Of a stretch of 64,000 nt of DNA, positions 38,329 to 51,800 are shown piece after piece. The position numbers and the translations under genes are program-made. The stretch's first letter is position 1, and each line of letters begins with the position of its first letter. This DNA comes from Phallusia mammillata (taxonomy: Eukaryota; Chordata; Ascidiacea; Phlebobranchia; Ascidiidae). The DNA lies in contig QLIY01000014.1 of NCBI GenBank assembly GCA_003260075.1, forward strand, positions 198,545 to 262,544. Reading direction: 5' to 3'. The notes beneath the pieces are model-generated. The model saw nothing but the letters and a program-made list of their open reading frames with translations, had not been told where the DNA came from and made no database searches.

Positions 38329-41300
38329 TTATTCTTGTGTGGCTACAGGAGTAAGTTGTATTCGTCTCGGTGCTGATTTGTTTGTAGAAGCAACTTTGAG
38401 AATTGGTGCTTTCGGTGACTCTGCACTCTTGGCAAAAATTTCTGTGGTCGTTTGTTGTGGCTCATTAACTTTTGTCAGTGTTACACGCCTTGGCTTCACA
38501 TCGCTGTCAAAAAATAGTTTTTGTTGCAAAGTTAGTAAAAAAACATCACATGATGAGTGATGCCCCCAATATTGCACAGTTTAATAAAGAATTACATTTT
38601 TAAATAAACAGTAAGTATGAGTGATACTTACCTTGTAGATATGGTTTTTGTATTTGTCTGAAAAACACAAACAACGCACTTTGTACAAAAACAGTGTACG
38701 TTAAAAAACTTTTGTATGATTATAATACAAGTGGAAATTATTACCATACTCACATTGATCTCGTTATTTTGTGCGGCAGACTCTTTTTCTGAAACTACAA
38801 CATCCATAGCTTCTTCCTTTTCAGTCTCAATGGTAGTAGAGGATTTCCCTTCACTTGTGCAGACAATATTTTCCTTATTGTTAATACTTTTGTCTTGGTC
38901 ATTTGTCTTGTTATCGTCCAAAACTTCCTCGGACTTTGAAGGTTTGTACACCTCCCCGATTTCACCGTCGTCAAATTGCATGATGGAACAAAAACCGTCT
39001 CGGGAGGAAACACAAAGAAATTTGCCATCTGGGCTCCTGTATAAAATGATATATTCTAATCTTAATTCATTTTTGCAACACTGCTGTAAGAAATGATAAG
39101 CTTAATGGAAAAATGTGCTAGTCCGTTTCTATCTTCAAGAGCAAATCAATGTCAAACCTCTTTTGTAGCAAACTTACTTATTCCTACTTTATAAAAGAAA
39201 AAAATATTCCAAGATTATGAAAAAAAATCATAGGGAAATGGGTATTTTGGTTTCCAATACAAAAGTTTAAGCAGAACCAAGTCACAAGGTATAAATATAA
39301 TTTACTGTAAACGGCAGCACAAGTTGTGTGTATACTTACCAGCTGAGGTCGGTGATTGAGGCGTAGTGAATGTTTGAAGCCATCGCAAATGGAGAAAGAT
39401 GCTGTGTGTCATAAACTAGCACATCTTCGTTGGTGGCAATTGCAAATACATTTCGGTAGTTCAGTTTAAATGGCAAGGCTGTAAAGCATAATAATATATT
39501 GATTCTGGGTTTTAGGATTGAAAATTTGTTTTGTAATTTGCTTACCCTTTCCATTACCACCCTGCCTCAAAGTGAAAAGTGTTGGGCAGCATGAAACAAT
39601 ACTAGCTGGTTGCTTCAGGTTTGGAAGGCAAGCACATGGTTTTGAAAGCATGTTTCTTCCGAATAACATTACAGTATTGATCTGCAAAGCAATTTTTACA
39701 ATTGACCATCTTGTTTGTTTTTTCTATAATACCAGTTACTCAGGAAATCTGCTATACCTGTTGCGTATTTTGTTTATCTTTTTCATCTTCAACTTGAAGA
39801 CATCCAGCTGGAGTAATCAACAACTTTCCATCACAAGTAAAACTTAATCTGAAAACAAATTCATTTACTGCAGACAGTGCGCACTGTTTTGATCTATAAG
39901 GTTTCATTAGTGCAGCTGGTGATGAGAGATCGGCCGTATTGGCTAGTGCAGCCATCCAACGACACTCCAGTTTGTTGGGAGTAACAAGATAAAAGCCATG
40001 CCTCATGTAGTCTGTGCAATGCCACAACTGGGCATTCACTACAGATGAAACTGGCTCACAATGGCCAAGCAACTGCTTGGGAACAAAAGTGAAGTCAGCT
40101 CAGTGTCACAGTATCAATGTTACTTAAATCCATTCACACAACCAAAAAAATGCTCAACCAATAGCTAACTATCAATCTTGGGTATAACTCAATACAAAAT
40201 CCAAAAACATTTTTTTTCTTTCAACAAAAAAATATGATAAAGATCAGACTCACCTTCTTCTGACAACTGTTTCATCATGAAAAATCCTTTGCATTTTTTG
40301 TGTCTGTCCGTCTTTGGACTGTTCCTTAGATGAACAAGGTTGATTCATTTTTGACACACAGTGCACCATTTTCTTGCTTTGAATGCTGTAGATTCGCAAG
40401 GCCCTGTGTGAAACACATTATTGGCAACATTTTTATTGATATCCAAGTGTTTAGTATCAAATAAATAATAAATAATTTCGCTGCACAGGCACAGTATGGT
40501 CCTAAATAGTACAGTTTACAACAAACACATAAAATAATAGTATAGTACAGTTTACAACAAACACACTGTTCTGACTTATAAGGTCACAAGTGCCGCTGGT
40601 GATTAGACATATGACCGTATCGGCTAGCGAAGTCACATTATGACACTTGCTTACTGAAAGTGATAGGAGGAACTCAGCCAAGTATAACAAGGCTAAACTT
40701 TGACAGGTTTTTTTCTTGTCACCAGCTGTACTGATGAGACCTTATCTGTCGGAACATTGTGCACTATCTGAAGCTTACTTATCATGTAATGGGTTTAATA
40801 CTTGAATTAAAAGTTGATTTTGTACCTGTCACAACTCATTGTAGCAACATAAGCTCCCTGTGGATCCAATGCAACTCCATGTACAAAATGTTTGGCATCA
40901 TTAAATATTGACATCTTCTGGCCTTTTTCCATATCCCAGAGTATTGCTGTGTGATCAACTGATCCCGACACCAGATAGCGGTCGTCTTTGGACCAGGAAA
41001 GGTCGTTTACATCTTCGAGATGCCCTCTATCAATATTAACAAATCATGCAGGAAAATGATATCATACAGAATATTGTCACACGATGAAATGAAACGTCAG
41101 GTCAAAAATACAATTGCCAGAAGAGCTCTATATAGTTGATAATATGTCTGGCAGCAATAGCCTATACGCTATAAAATGATCTGTGGGAAAAACAAAACAA
41201 ATCAGGTACATAAACGATATCTTAGAGAATTTGCCACACTGTCAACAGCATCGTTTGTAAAATACAGCAGCTTTGGGTGGTGTCAATAATAATGTGAAAC

Positions 41301-42052
41301 CAGATTTGTGGAATAGCTAACCTTTTTGGTTTTAAAAATATTCTAATGTTATCAAGGTAATGGTATTTTTCATACCGAAGAACTTTAACAGTGCACCAGG
41401 TTTCAACATTTTGTCCTTCGTTGTCAAAAATATTTGGAGCTTCTTCTTTTTCACTTAGTTTCCAGATAAATATGTTGCCATCTGTTAAAATGTAGTTCTA
41501 GTTTTAGCTTTTTACTACAATTCAAGTAATTCAACGACTGTTACACAGACCCAAGTACCCAATGTTAAGTTTTATGCTCAGGAAAACAGAAGTTGCGGAA
41601 ATAGGATATACAATCTGGTTGCAGTTGCACTAATCACCAGGCAACAACACTTCAACATTTAATTAAAGATGACAGAATACTACAAATACTGTTGCAAGAT
41701 AAAGTTTATATTTTGTTGTAAAAATCATTCATACCATCTCCGGCAGATGCTAAAAATAGACCACTGTTTGCGAAACGCACAATATTAACAGCTCTGTCGT
41801 GTCTGCTCAGGTTTGACAAAAATTTCACTTCTCCGTCTTTGAATTGCCAAATCTAAAAACAAATTCGTCGACAGTTTATTACGATTAAAAATTTCTCGCC
41901 GATTTTGGTTATTAAGAAGTACTTACGCGAACATTATTGTCCAAACCGGCAGTTGCCAATCTTCTTGGCTGTTTTGGTAAAGAGGGCTGAACAGCAATTG
42001 AAAACACCGCTTCCTTGGCATGCCAGGAGATTTCTGGAGTTAAGACTTTCAT
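38329..42052 (-). CDS. CHAF1B: CAF-1 p60 subunit (CHAF1B), WD40 histone chaperone
   Basis: Middle subunit of chromatin assembly factor 1, which deposits H3-H4 on newly replicated DNA. Eleven in-phase exons: 42052-41927, 41852-41735, 41481-41376, 41026-40826, 40403-40254, 39848-39758, 39681-39546, 39478-39340, 39036-38754, 38657-38632, 38503-38329, giving 516 residues (human 559). It begins [22 protein letters not shown]40 blades include [27 protein letters not shown] and [14 protein letters not shown]. Later landmarks are [24 protein letters not shown] and [16 protein letters not shown]. After the propeller comes an acidic, low-complexity tail and a conserved-looking basic end ([20 protein letters not shown]). 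The stop codon overlaps a minus-strand AATAAA (38328-38333). Introns carry two copies of repeat family C. Confidence 0.96.
39880..40115 (+). repeat. Dispersed repeat family 'C' copy in CHAF1B intron
   Basis: Same block order as 1875-2105. A second, foldback-like copy lies at 40575-40780 in the next intron, with TATAAGGTCACAAGTGCCGC inverted as GTCACCAGCTGTACTGATGA. Confidence 0.75.
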
Positions 42053-42439
42053 ATTTTTCTGTACAACCTCGTTCTATTTCGGAGTATTAGCTATTATTGT
42101 TTTGGTAAAAGTCGCAAAGAAGTTAAGAAGTAAGAAAAAGAACATATTCCATTTTTTTACTGGATTTCGCGCCAAATCTTTTGTTATTTTTATGCATGAA
42201 TACTCACGCACTGAAGTGTAACTAAAAAATTGCGAAAAGTTTCGAAATAATTTGCAAATTATCAGTTATTCTACATCCTAAACAAGTCTAACACATTAAA
42301 TATTTTGCAACAATTTTAAAGATGTATAATATACGTAAAATAAAATTTTACACAGGCCTTTCTCTTTTCATTGGTTACGAGAAACATTCATTTTTTTACA
42401 TGTTGAATATACTAGATGAAGAAGGCAAAAGTGATCGGC

Positions 42440-42521
42440 GCTGCGATGGCCGAGTGGTTAAGGCGTTGGACTCGAAATCCAATGGGATATTCCCGCGCAG
42501 GTTCGAATCCTGCTCGCAGCG
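42440..42521 (+). tRNA. tRNA-Ser(CGA)
   Basis: Complete class II tRNA: 7-bp acceptor GCTGCGA/TCGCAGC, D-arm GGCCGAGTGGTTAAGGC (A box), anticodon stem TTGGA/TCCAA around CTCGAAA (anticodon CGA), long variable arm GGGATATTCCC, T-arm GCAGGTTCGAATCCTGC (B box), discriminator G. No intron. A T5 tract immediately downstream fits RNA polymerase III termination. Confidence 0.95.
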
Positions 42522-42933
42522 TTTTTGCTTCGTTTCGATCCGTATTTTTTTAACCTTTCGTATTTTGAAAATTTCAGTTTGTTAAATGTTTTGCTACATC
42601 TACTCAGAACTCAACTAAAATACATGTAAATGTGAAACTTTTCGCATTTGATAGGTGACACTGTGTGTCCAAGATTTTTAGTTGCAAAGAATTTTTTGGT
42701 TGTCAAATGTAATTTGAAAACTTAAACTTTTCAAATCTAAATCGTCATGAGTTGAAAAAGTTGCCTAAAAACAAATTATGCATGTCGTTTGTCGTCGAAT
42801 AAGGACTTCAAATGTATTCTGGTCCTTTGTGTGAATTTGCTAATGTGTTTTTGGCTACCTTATGTGGTTACTGGTCAGTGTATACAGTTCAAATGAAACG
42901 AAAAATATTAAGTTAGGTTCGCGAAAATAAAAA

Positions 42934-43006
42934 CGCTGCGAGCAGGGTTCGAACCTGCGCGGGAATATCCCATTGGATTTCAAGTCCAACGCCTTAACCA
43001 CTCGGC
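42934..43006 (-). tRNA. tRNA-Ser(TGA), 5' end cut off by a G run
   Basis: The minus strand gives the D-arm remainder, an anticodon stem around CTTGAAA (anticodon TGA), variable arm GGGATATTCCC, T-arm and 3' acceptor strand TCGCAGC. The 5' acceptor strand, where the neighbour has GCTGCGATG, is replaced by a 9-10 base G run (43007-43016) followed by unrelated sequence. It is probably a normal gene truncated in the assembly. Confidence 0.85.
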
Positions 43007-43575
43007 GGGGGGGGGGCACGCTGCAAACGTCGCGAAACAACTGATATGAACGACAGCGCGCTAAGCTTCGCCTGTTTCAAGTCGCCAACTAGCCCCCCAG
43101 AAAATAAAACGACTCATTTTTAGGTGGAAAGAAGTTCGTTTAGTATCTAGTTATAATGTAAAATTGGATAAAATTTATTTGGGTTATGTATATTTGATAC
43201 CTTTTATGGTAAACTGCAAAAGACTAGGTGTTTGGAGTTTTTTTGTGCGTTGGTTAAACAAAAAACGGAATTCGTTTATTTACATCAAAGTAGAACACAA
43301 AAAGAACTTTACAGAACATAGACTGCGATTTTTTAGTCACAAACGCGCTCAAATTGAATATTGTTAAACCGAAAACTGGTTCATTGCACATTTTAGCTTT
43401 AAAGGCACCGTAACTTTGTGCAAACCATTCAATTTTAAAGCGAAATATAAAAAGTTGAATGAAAAATTTTTGCTATTATGTAAAGTTAGAAATTTGAAGC
43501 AGGGCATCTTGCTGCGGAGAACTTCCCGCGGCAAACTCTTTGGAAAGTTTTTCTTGAGTTTCAGCCTCTGATAGT

Positions 43576-44138
43576 TCACATGAAGGCTTTTTTGCCAGTT
43601 GCGTCACTCCACAGTGATTCAATGCGCAGATTTTCATGAGGTGTAGTCACAGAGAAGTCTGTATTAACACCATCAGATGCTGCGTTATCTTCTGAGGTCT
43701 TCTTGCTAATAGGCACCTTCGGACCTCTGTCGAAATCGATAAAAACATGCAAAGATAAACGGATTTTCTTGGACAAGTTTGGATTTTTTGGATTTACTAC
43801 GGAAGAACGATATAGGAAACACTCTATGTATGAGTCGAGCCAAGCCAGAACCAGAGTACTCGGTACCGAGCATCGCTGCTTTTAAAGCTCGGTGCTCGGC
43901 CGAGCAGCTGCACAAACAGACCAAAGCATTAAATTTGCATATTTAAAGTACAAAACTGGTGTTCGAAAGGGTATCCAAGATCAAAAATGACTACTGTTGT
44001 TTTAAATGCGTTAGATTGTGAAAAACGTGTACTTATGGGCATGTATAGCTCAGTACACCGCTGGTGACGTAAGGGACCTCGAAAAGCTACAAAACTAGTG
44101 CGGAATAAGGAATGTTTGTGACGTCACATTGCACCAAG

Positions 44139-44215
<77 letters not shown>

Positions 44216-47200
44216 TTTAATTCTTTGATAAACTGAAAAAAAACGCTCCGGAATTTGTCAGTTTAGCTACAAACCGGTTGATAACCACAAACTTACACGT
44301 AAAACTTTGGCAAACCCTCTGCTTCGCCCATTGCATCAGTGCTAACCGGCAATAGCACATGATTTCCAAGATCTTCCTTTAACTCCCCAACATCAAAAAG
44401 ACTGCTTAGGTCGGGTAGCTGTTGCTGATGAAATGCTGCACTCAAAGCCTACGGAAAGTAGAGACAAATTACTTTCTTTTCCAATTTTTCACATTTTCGA
44501 TAATACAGTATAAGTCGATTGTTTTTACACTTTTTGGAAAACATTATTTTTTTAAGCACTGTTCATACCTGCCACTGTTCCGGAGTGAGATTAATATCGT
44601 TTGGTTCAACTTCTATATAACCGGGTGACTTGGCACATTGATGAGATCCGCCAGCACCTGTTAACAGCAAGTACTTCAAATATTTCTGTTTATTTACCAA
44701 ATTTAAGCGGTCTACAATCATTATTCTATTCTTTCTTTGCGTAAAATATGTAAGGTTGTTCTTGCTTTTGTCCAACGTACACTAACAATCCGCATACAGT
44801 ATGTTCATGTGGATGTTATTCGGTAAGTCAAATCTTTGGTCGTGTTTGTGGGACTCAAATAAATCTTTGCTATAGGGTTTTTAGGTTTAAACTTTGTGTT
44901 CATCATTCTTGAACAAGCCTATGATTGTTCAACTACTAGTGATAGGACGAGTACCCGGTATCGACGGTATCGAATGATTTCAGTGGTATCGATACTCGTA
45001 CTCGATAAAGAAATGTTTTGCCTCAGTTTTCGATACCAACGTTCGATAGCGAAGCCCGGCTTATCGCTGTAAGAATATGGGCAACTTTTTGCAAATATTT
45101 GCTTCGTACAGCACGGGGGGGGGGAATGTTATTCGGTAAGTCAAACCTTTGGTCGTATTTTATAGGAATCAAACAATTCTTTGCTTTTGGGTGGTAAATT
45201 AAGGTTTAAACTTGTGTCTTCATTCTCGAACAAGCCTATGATTGTCCAACTACTCGTGATAGTACCCGGTACTCGGTATCGATACTCGTACTCGATATCG
45301 AAATAATTTGCCTCAGTTTTCGATACCAACGTCCGATAGCGAAGCCCGGCTTACACTGTAAGAATATGGGCAACTTTTTGCAAATATTTGCTTCGTACAG
45401 CACAAATCGGGAAAAAGTTCCGCCAGGTTATGTATATTTTTTTCGTTATCGTGTGAAAATCTCGGTATTTGGTATCGAAGAAATACTCGGCAAACGGCAT
45501 CGAAGGTATATACACGTAGTAGTCGTACTCGGTATTGGTACTCGCTTCAAATTCTGGTATCGTCCAATCAGTACCAACTATATATATACTGTTGTCGCAA
45601 GGACCTTGGTCGTGCAATTCTATTTAGGGCACAGGGGGGGGGGCTACCAACTACATACTGTTGTCGCAAGGACCTTGGTCGTGCAATTCTATTTAGGGCA
45701 CAGTTAACTTTTGACAAAGGAAACTATTACCCCTGTGCTTTTACTCAATCAAACTTCTGGCCTTAATTTAATTTACAAACGTTAGTTACCTTGACTTAGA
45801 GCAGCAGGTCCGGCCAAATCGAATTGTAAAGTTGGATTCCACAATGAGCCAGCGTCCACCGCAAACGTTTTTGGGAATTCAGCGTTAAGCGGCATCATGG
45901 CATTCTGCTGCATTCCGCTGATTAATGGTAGTTGCTCACACAGATGTATGTAACCTAGATACAAGACAACAATCATAAATTATGAACTCCGACAGCCAGT
46001 TTGAGAACTTGGACCTTTTGCATTAGGGCTTTATGTGATAACCTTTCAAATACAAATATGTAGAAATGGTCAAGCATGAGCAAAGTCATTGGGGGGGGGG
46101 CCCAGCGTCCACCGCAAACGTTTTTGGGAATTCAGTGTTAAGCGGCATCATGGCATTCTGCTGCATTCCGCTGATTAATGGCAGTTGCTCACACAGATGT
46201 ATGTAACCTAGATACAAAACAACAATCATAAATTATGAACTCCGACAGCCAGTTTGAGAACTTGAACCTTTTGCATTAGGGCTTTATGTGATAACCTTTC
46301 GATTACAAATATGTAGAAATGGTCAAGCATGGGCAAAGTCATTCGCAAAAACAGTCCATTGCGGAATGACGCCATTTACAAATTGTTCTTTTTATAGTTT
46401 TGGATTAAACAGAGTTGTCACTTAAAAGCGGAGAAGAAAACATGCAAGAGAGAGAAGTTAAAAAAACACCGCAGCGTAGTTGCTGGGCCTAAACATTTCG
46501 TGCTGCCACTGTCTTATCGTTTGCTGCTTTCGGTGTATGTGTTGTTCTGCAATAACGGTCTGTCAGTATCCAATTCAAACTTGTATTAAAGTGTTAAAGA
46601 GTAAAAACAATTAAAAAACAAGCGGCGCAGATATAAAGCGACACAACTGCCCGGTACCAAGCCTCACAGGGCTCTTTTACAAGTCGCTACAGCGAAGTAA
46701 CATAGAATGGCAAAAAAACAGATACTTTCAACAACAAAAAAACTTTTTTACCGTTTGGATTTGGTAGTTTTGGCCCGCTCCGTCTTCTGTCCGTAGCAGG
46801 TCGAGGTCCTTTCCTTGATGGCCGGAGCCCGCGAAACATAAGATGTTGAGCAACAGCTCTGCGCAAAAACAAAAGCTTAGCAACTTTTTTTAGGCCATGT
46901 CGTGTTGCCCATCATAACCAATACTATTACCAGACACTATCCTCTAGACTTGATATAATGCAGGTATTTCCCCCCTTAAAATTAAATTGCCCATTTCTGA
47001 ACACGCCACGTTGGCAAACTATCTTTAGTGTTCGATTTTACCAAATCTAAGTTACTACAAATGCTTAAAGTGGAAGATAAATGAACTTTAAATTTTGGTT
47101 AAAATTGTAGCCTAAACTTGCACAAAGTGGAGCCTACCTTTGAATACCAGTTAATGGCAAACTAATTTCGTCAAATTAACCTTGCAAAAATACCGGTATA

Positions 47201-48542
47201 AATATTAAGCACGCAGTATATTCGTAAAAACTATTTATGTACCGAATATTCGGTTGCGTTCGAATCCTTTAGGTGATTCGGTGCATCACTAATACAAACT
47301 ATAAACATACTCGTTGTAGGAACGCATTGCATTCACAGCCTGTCTTGGGGGGGGGGGCTTTAGTGTTCGATTTTACCAAATCTGAGTTACTACAAATGCT
47401 TAAAGTGGAAGATAAATGAACTTTCAATTTTGGTTCAAATTGTTGCCTAAACTTGCACAAAGTGTAGCCTACCTTTAAATATCAGTTGCCGAACTAATTT
47501 CGCCAAAAATGCCAAACTAATTTCGCCAAATTAACCTTGCAAAAATACCGGTATAAATATTAAGCACGCAGTATATTCGTAAAAACTATTAATGTACCGA
47601 ATATTCGGTTGCGTTCGAATCCTAATTAAGCCGATTCGGTGCATCACTAATACAAATTATAAACATACTCGTTGTAGGAACGCATTGCATTCACAGCCTG
47701 TCTTGAAGCCCGCGACATGCGACAATGGAATGGACCTGGCTGTCTTCTGACCCAATGTAGAATATCTAAACGCCCTCGGAAGAAAAACGCATGGGCATAT
47801 CTTTGCCAGTCGACAGGGTCTTCATGCAAACCATTATCCACGACAACCTGGTGCAAAATACCTATGCTAATATTTGTAAACTGAAAGATTTTTTGCTTTA
47901 GGCTTTGAAACAAAATTAGGATTTTTATTGAGTTAAAAGTATGAGTAAAAACAAAACATACACAAAATAAATGTTAGTTTTTAGCCAGCTGCCTTTCACA
48001 AATGTTTAAAGTTCTATTTTTTAATAGGTGCTTGTGTAACCCACGTTTAGGAGGCCAGTATAGGCTACTATGTAAATGCCATAAAAAACGTATTGCCTTT
48101 CAAATTTATAACTCGGTTTCTTTAAGCAGCATGTTGTTACACCTAAATTCTAATTTCAGATCGTAATGTAATCTAATGTTATTTTAAAGTGAGTATAGAA
48201 CACAACAAAAAAGCACCTTGTTACTTCATAAAAACACATGTTTATGACACACAAACAACCATTAAAACTTCATACCTTGCGAAATCCATATAAATTAAGT
48301 TGGCGAATAAAGCTGGTGAACGCCATGGTCTTAAATCGATCACAGCGTGGAATTTGTCCATTCCGCAGAATTTCGCTTTCAAATTTTGGCACATCTATAA
48401 CAATATGAGTTCCATCCTCGGCCCACCAAATTGAGCAATAGCTTTCATTGGTGGTCAGACGATATAGTTTTGCTGGAAAACCTGTAGGGTTCAGCTCCCT
48501 TCGACTTCCATATCCACACACAGTCAATGTACTTGTGTCCAT
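43576..48542 (-). CDS. Heat-shock-factor-type transcription factor, HSF5/HSFY-like
   Basis: HSF-type DNA-binding domain: FPAKLYRLTTNES...SIWWAEDGTHIVID...FESEIL, then the recognition helix FTSFIRQLNLYGFRK (residues 75-89), split by an intron right after GFRK as in HSF genes. Seven in-phase exons: 48542-48276, 47847-47669, 46858-46752, 45954-45790, 44657-44569, 44448-44297, 43726-43576, giving 369 residues from ATG 48542. The same frame stays open to ATG 48872 (110 more residues), so the start is uncertain. No HR-A/B leucine-zipper coiled coil is evident, and the wing is divergent (DWQRYAHAFFFRGRLDILHWVRRQ), which fits HSF5/HSFY rather than HSF1-4. A partial second copy of exon 4 (46102-46280) lies behind a G run, and 47027-47346 is repeated at 47361-47704, covering the exon 2 donor; both look like haplotype remnants. 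Confidence 0.8.
44140..44213. repeat. 74-base poly-G tract
   Basis: Uninterrupted G run in the last intron of the HSF-like gene, about 84 bases from exon 6. Confidence 0.9.
44942..45570. mobile_element. hAT-type MITE, TAGTGATAGGACGA family, doubled by a G-run junction
   Basis: Left end TAGTGATAGGACGAGTACC after caactac; right end GGTATCGTCCAATCAGTA before ccaactat, a near-matching 8-bp flank. The G run at about 45115-45124 separates two copies of the flank plus left half (44810-45114 and 45125-45415) that differ by SNPs and small indels. It belongs to the family at 13871 and 20053 and lies in intron 4 of the HSF-like gene. Confidence 0.75.
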
Positions 48543-48872
48543 TTTTGTAGATAACAATACAATACAACTGAAACCTTCTGGAACTAAATGCATTGGCTGG
48601 TTTCTAGATAAAATTGAAACAATGCAACGTTTGTCTTGTCGGTTGTGACGTAACAGTGCTTGATTATAAAGGCGGGAATGTGGCATTAAAACAGATGAGC
48701 GATTTTGACATTTTAAAATAAACTTTTGAAGGATTTTTCTATTCAAATTTTTAACTTTACAAACGATATTTGTAACAAAATCTAAAGTTAGTATTTTGTA
48801 ATGCTTATTGTTTGTGTCTAATTCAATCACATATCGACGTATTTGTTGTTCATCATTAAAATTCGTTCCCAC

Positions 48873-51800
48873 AAATTTGTATTTTATTGCGTTACAAAAA
48901 CTTAGTTAAAACTTAGCTTAGTACTAATTGATGCAATTAATCTTACACATTACAAATTCCAGGTTTAATGCAGATTTTACCAACGTCACATAATGACCTT
49001 TCAGGCATTTGAGCATTTCGCTTGCCAGTCTACAAACACTAAAATCGTTATGGTGCAAATTGAGTTCACAGGCTTAGGCGACGATCGAGCTGGGCAAATT
49101 GTTCCAAATGAAAACCCATATGAGCAGCCCCAAGGCTAATTTAGATGTATAACAACCGAAAATGTCTTACTTATTGTAGCAGAAGAATTTTAAAGGTATT
49201 TGAGTCACTTTAGGCCAGTGGTTCTCAACCTTTTTTACTATGCGACCCCATTTAGAGATTTTCTAACACCACGCGACCCCTTTACACACGCACACACACA
49301 GGAAGTTTAACTACCAGCATGTGTTGATTGTGTTCATCACACATTTGCAATCTAACGTGGCTGCAATAGTTCGGCGTTTTGCTGTATTCCGGAAAACGCC
49401 TATTTTTCATTAACTATTTCACTATTTCGTGTTTTTTTTATGTTAAGAAAAACCAAAACCCGCAATTATAGAAGTATACAATCGCAAATATTGTTGCGCC
49501 CGTTCTAAATCAAACGGTCGTGTGAGTTACTATATGCTAAACAAAAGTCACAGGGAAAGTTTTTTTGATACAGATAAAATAATTCCGTGTTCGGTTGCGT
49601 CTCCGCGACCCCCTCAAAAGTGCTTGGCGACCCCTTGGGGGGTCGCGACCCCCAGGTTGAGAAACACTGCTTTAGGCAGTGAAAGCATGATCAGTAGGCT
49701 ACACGTACCAATGGTAGCCTAAGCCTATATTCATTTAGGCGTATGACGCTACCGGAAAACGTAATAAATCATTCAGGATATCTCTCGCGCAGACCGATAA
49801 GCGAATTAAAGCTAAAGCGTCTTCCTACGCAACCTAAGCTTTTGACCTTCTTGAAGGTCGCTGTGGCCTTAGATATTGCTTTATGGCATAGGCATTTCGG
49901 GCAGTTAAAGAACTGATAATAGCTGAACAAGGTTGTAAAACAGAAAAGTGCAGGGATTGTGAAACTAAGTGTCTGGCAATGTCAAGAATCAAGTTGCAAA
50001 ATTGTAACCTTTTTGCATTGCGGAGAAAGAGCTATTTAAAAAAAATCCAGTCGCTCGAATGTATAATTAGGTGAATAAATGTGTAACCAAAAGTTTGGCT
50101 AATTTATACGAAAAGTGTCCAAAAATTAGGGTTATTAAAATACGGGGTCATTACAAGAAAAAGTGAAGCGTATGCTGCATAGAAGGGGGGGGGGGTGTCC
50201 AAAAATTAGGGCTATCAAAATACGGGGTCATTACAAGAAAAAGTGAAGCGTATGCTGCATAGAATGTTTGTTGTTGTTAGACATCTGATACAAATGAATT
50301 TATTCTAAAAACGTTTCTGATTTTTTTGTAGTTTTTATTTTCATTACACGATATTTGGATGGGGTATGATTTAATCCGTATGAAGTGTTTCTCACAAAAT
50401 TAACATGTCGTAACCTCTATATTAGAAAGTCGTCACGTGTCTACTAAAAGTAAAAGCCGAAGTACGAAAACTCTAAATTAATAGCTGTGCCTCGGAAGTT
50501 GTCATTATATCTATTTATCAGGAGTTAAAATAGTCAGCATATGCGAAAGCAAGGTAGAGTATAAGCGCTGATCTAGATGCCGTGTGATGCGAGTTGGTCA
50601 CAATTATTCTTATATTTTCTAGCCGTATACTTTATTATGTAACAGTTGGCGGTTGGTTAATATTGCTAAAAACGTTGCTCGTTATACTTATAAGTAAGTT
50701 TTTAGAAAAATGTGTACATTGTTTGGATATGCAACTTGTGATAGGTATAAGCTGCTGCCCTGTACAAATCAGGCAAATAACACTGAATGCGCGTAAGTAC
50801 AGTGCACGATATGCAAGAAGTAGTGACCGGTGGTTCACCTTTTGTTATGACAGTGGCTGTTTTGACTTAAGTTGTTAGGCGTCACGCCATGATAAAACGT
50901 TTTTAAGTTTAACACTGTCATGGTTTCACATAACACGTATGTTTCAAGACAAAGAGCTTCAACTGCATTTGACATCGAGTTGGTATTTGAATAAGAAAAC
51001 TAATAACGCCTTCTGAACAGGCAAAAATAATAATCTGTTTCGAAAATAAAAGCTTATACTGACGCTGATCATCTGTCGCTCTTCTGGAGTAATTTTGTAG
51101 ATAATTGTTACCTTTAAAATATGTCAAAAGACCAATGACAGGAGTGTTTTAGTATAACTTCATGTAGCAGTTCTTCTCAATACCAAAAATTCTAGACAAA
51201 TATAAAATAAGAATTTGAAAACATAGTTTCTCTACATGTAGCATACCAACACGTTTTTAGCCTGTTTAGTGTTTAGCATGCTGGTACTAGCGATTGTTCA
51301 CGAAAAAAAAACAATAACCGGTTCTGTTTACGTTTTCTGACGTTTACAACAGCAATATTTTTGCCGAAAGTATTTAATAGATTGTTACAAGTGTGCACTC
51401 ATTTGTTATAAAACAGTATTTTTATTACATTGGTCAGTTATAGAACTTTCTTTTTAGTCGATTATGGTCCCATTTGAAGGGATGTAAACAAAAAGTTTGA
51501 TATTTTTCTCTGTATTGTAACAGTAAAACCCTTGGTTCAAAAAGAAACAGTTTCAAGCAGAGAAATATATTTCTCCAAATGGTTTCATCGGTGTCTTGTT
51601 TAAATAGAGTGTGTAAAAGCAACTGACATAGTCTGTATTGGCTATAGTGTAGCCATTCAACGGTACTCCAGTTTGTTGGGAGTAACAGGCTTTGCATAAG
51701 GTCGAAACAGTGTGCACTTTCTGCACCTCTAATAAAGTGCATTTGACTAATTCTGATCGTCAGTTTAAGTTCTGCCGTTAATGGTTTACCATTACCAAAA

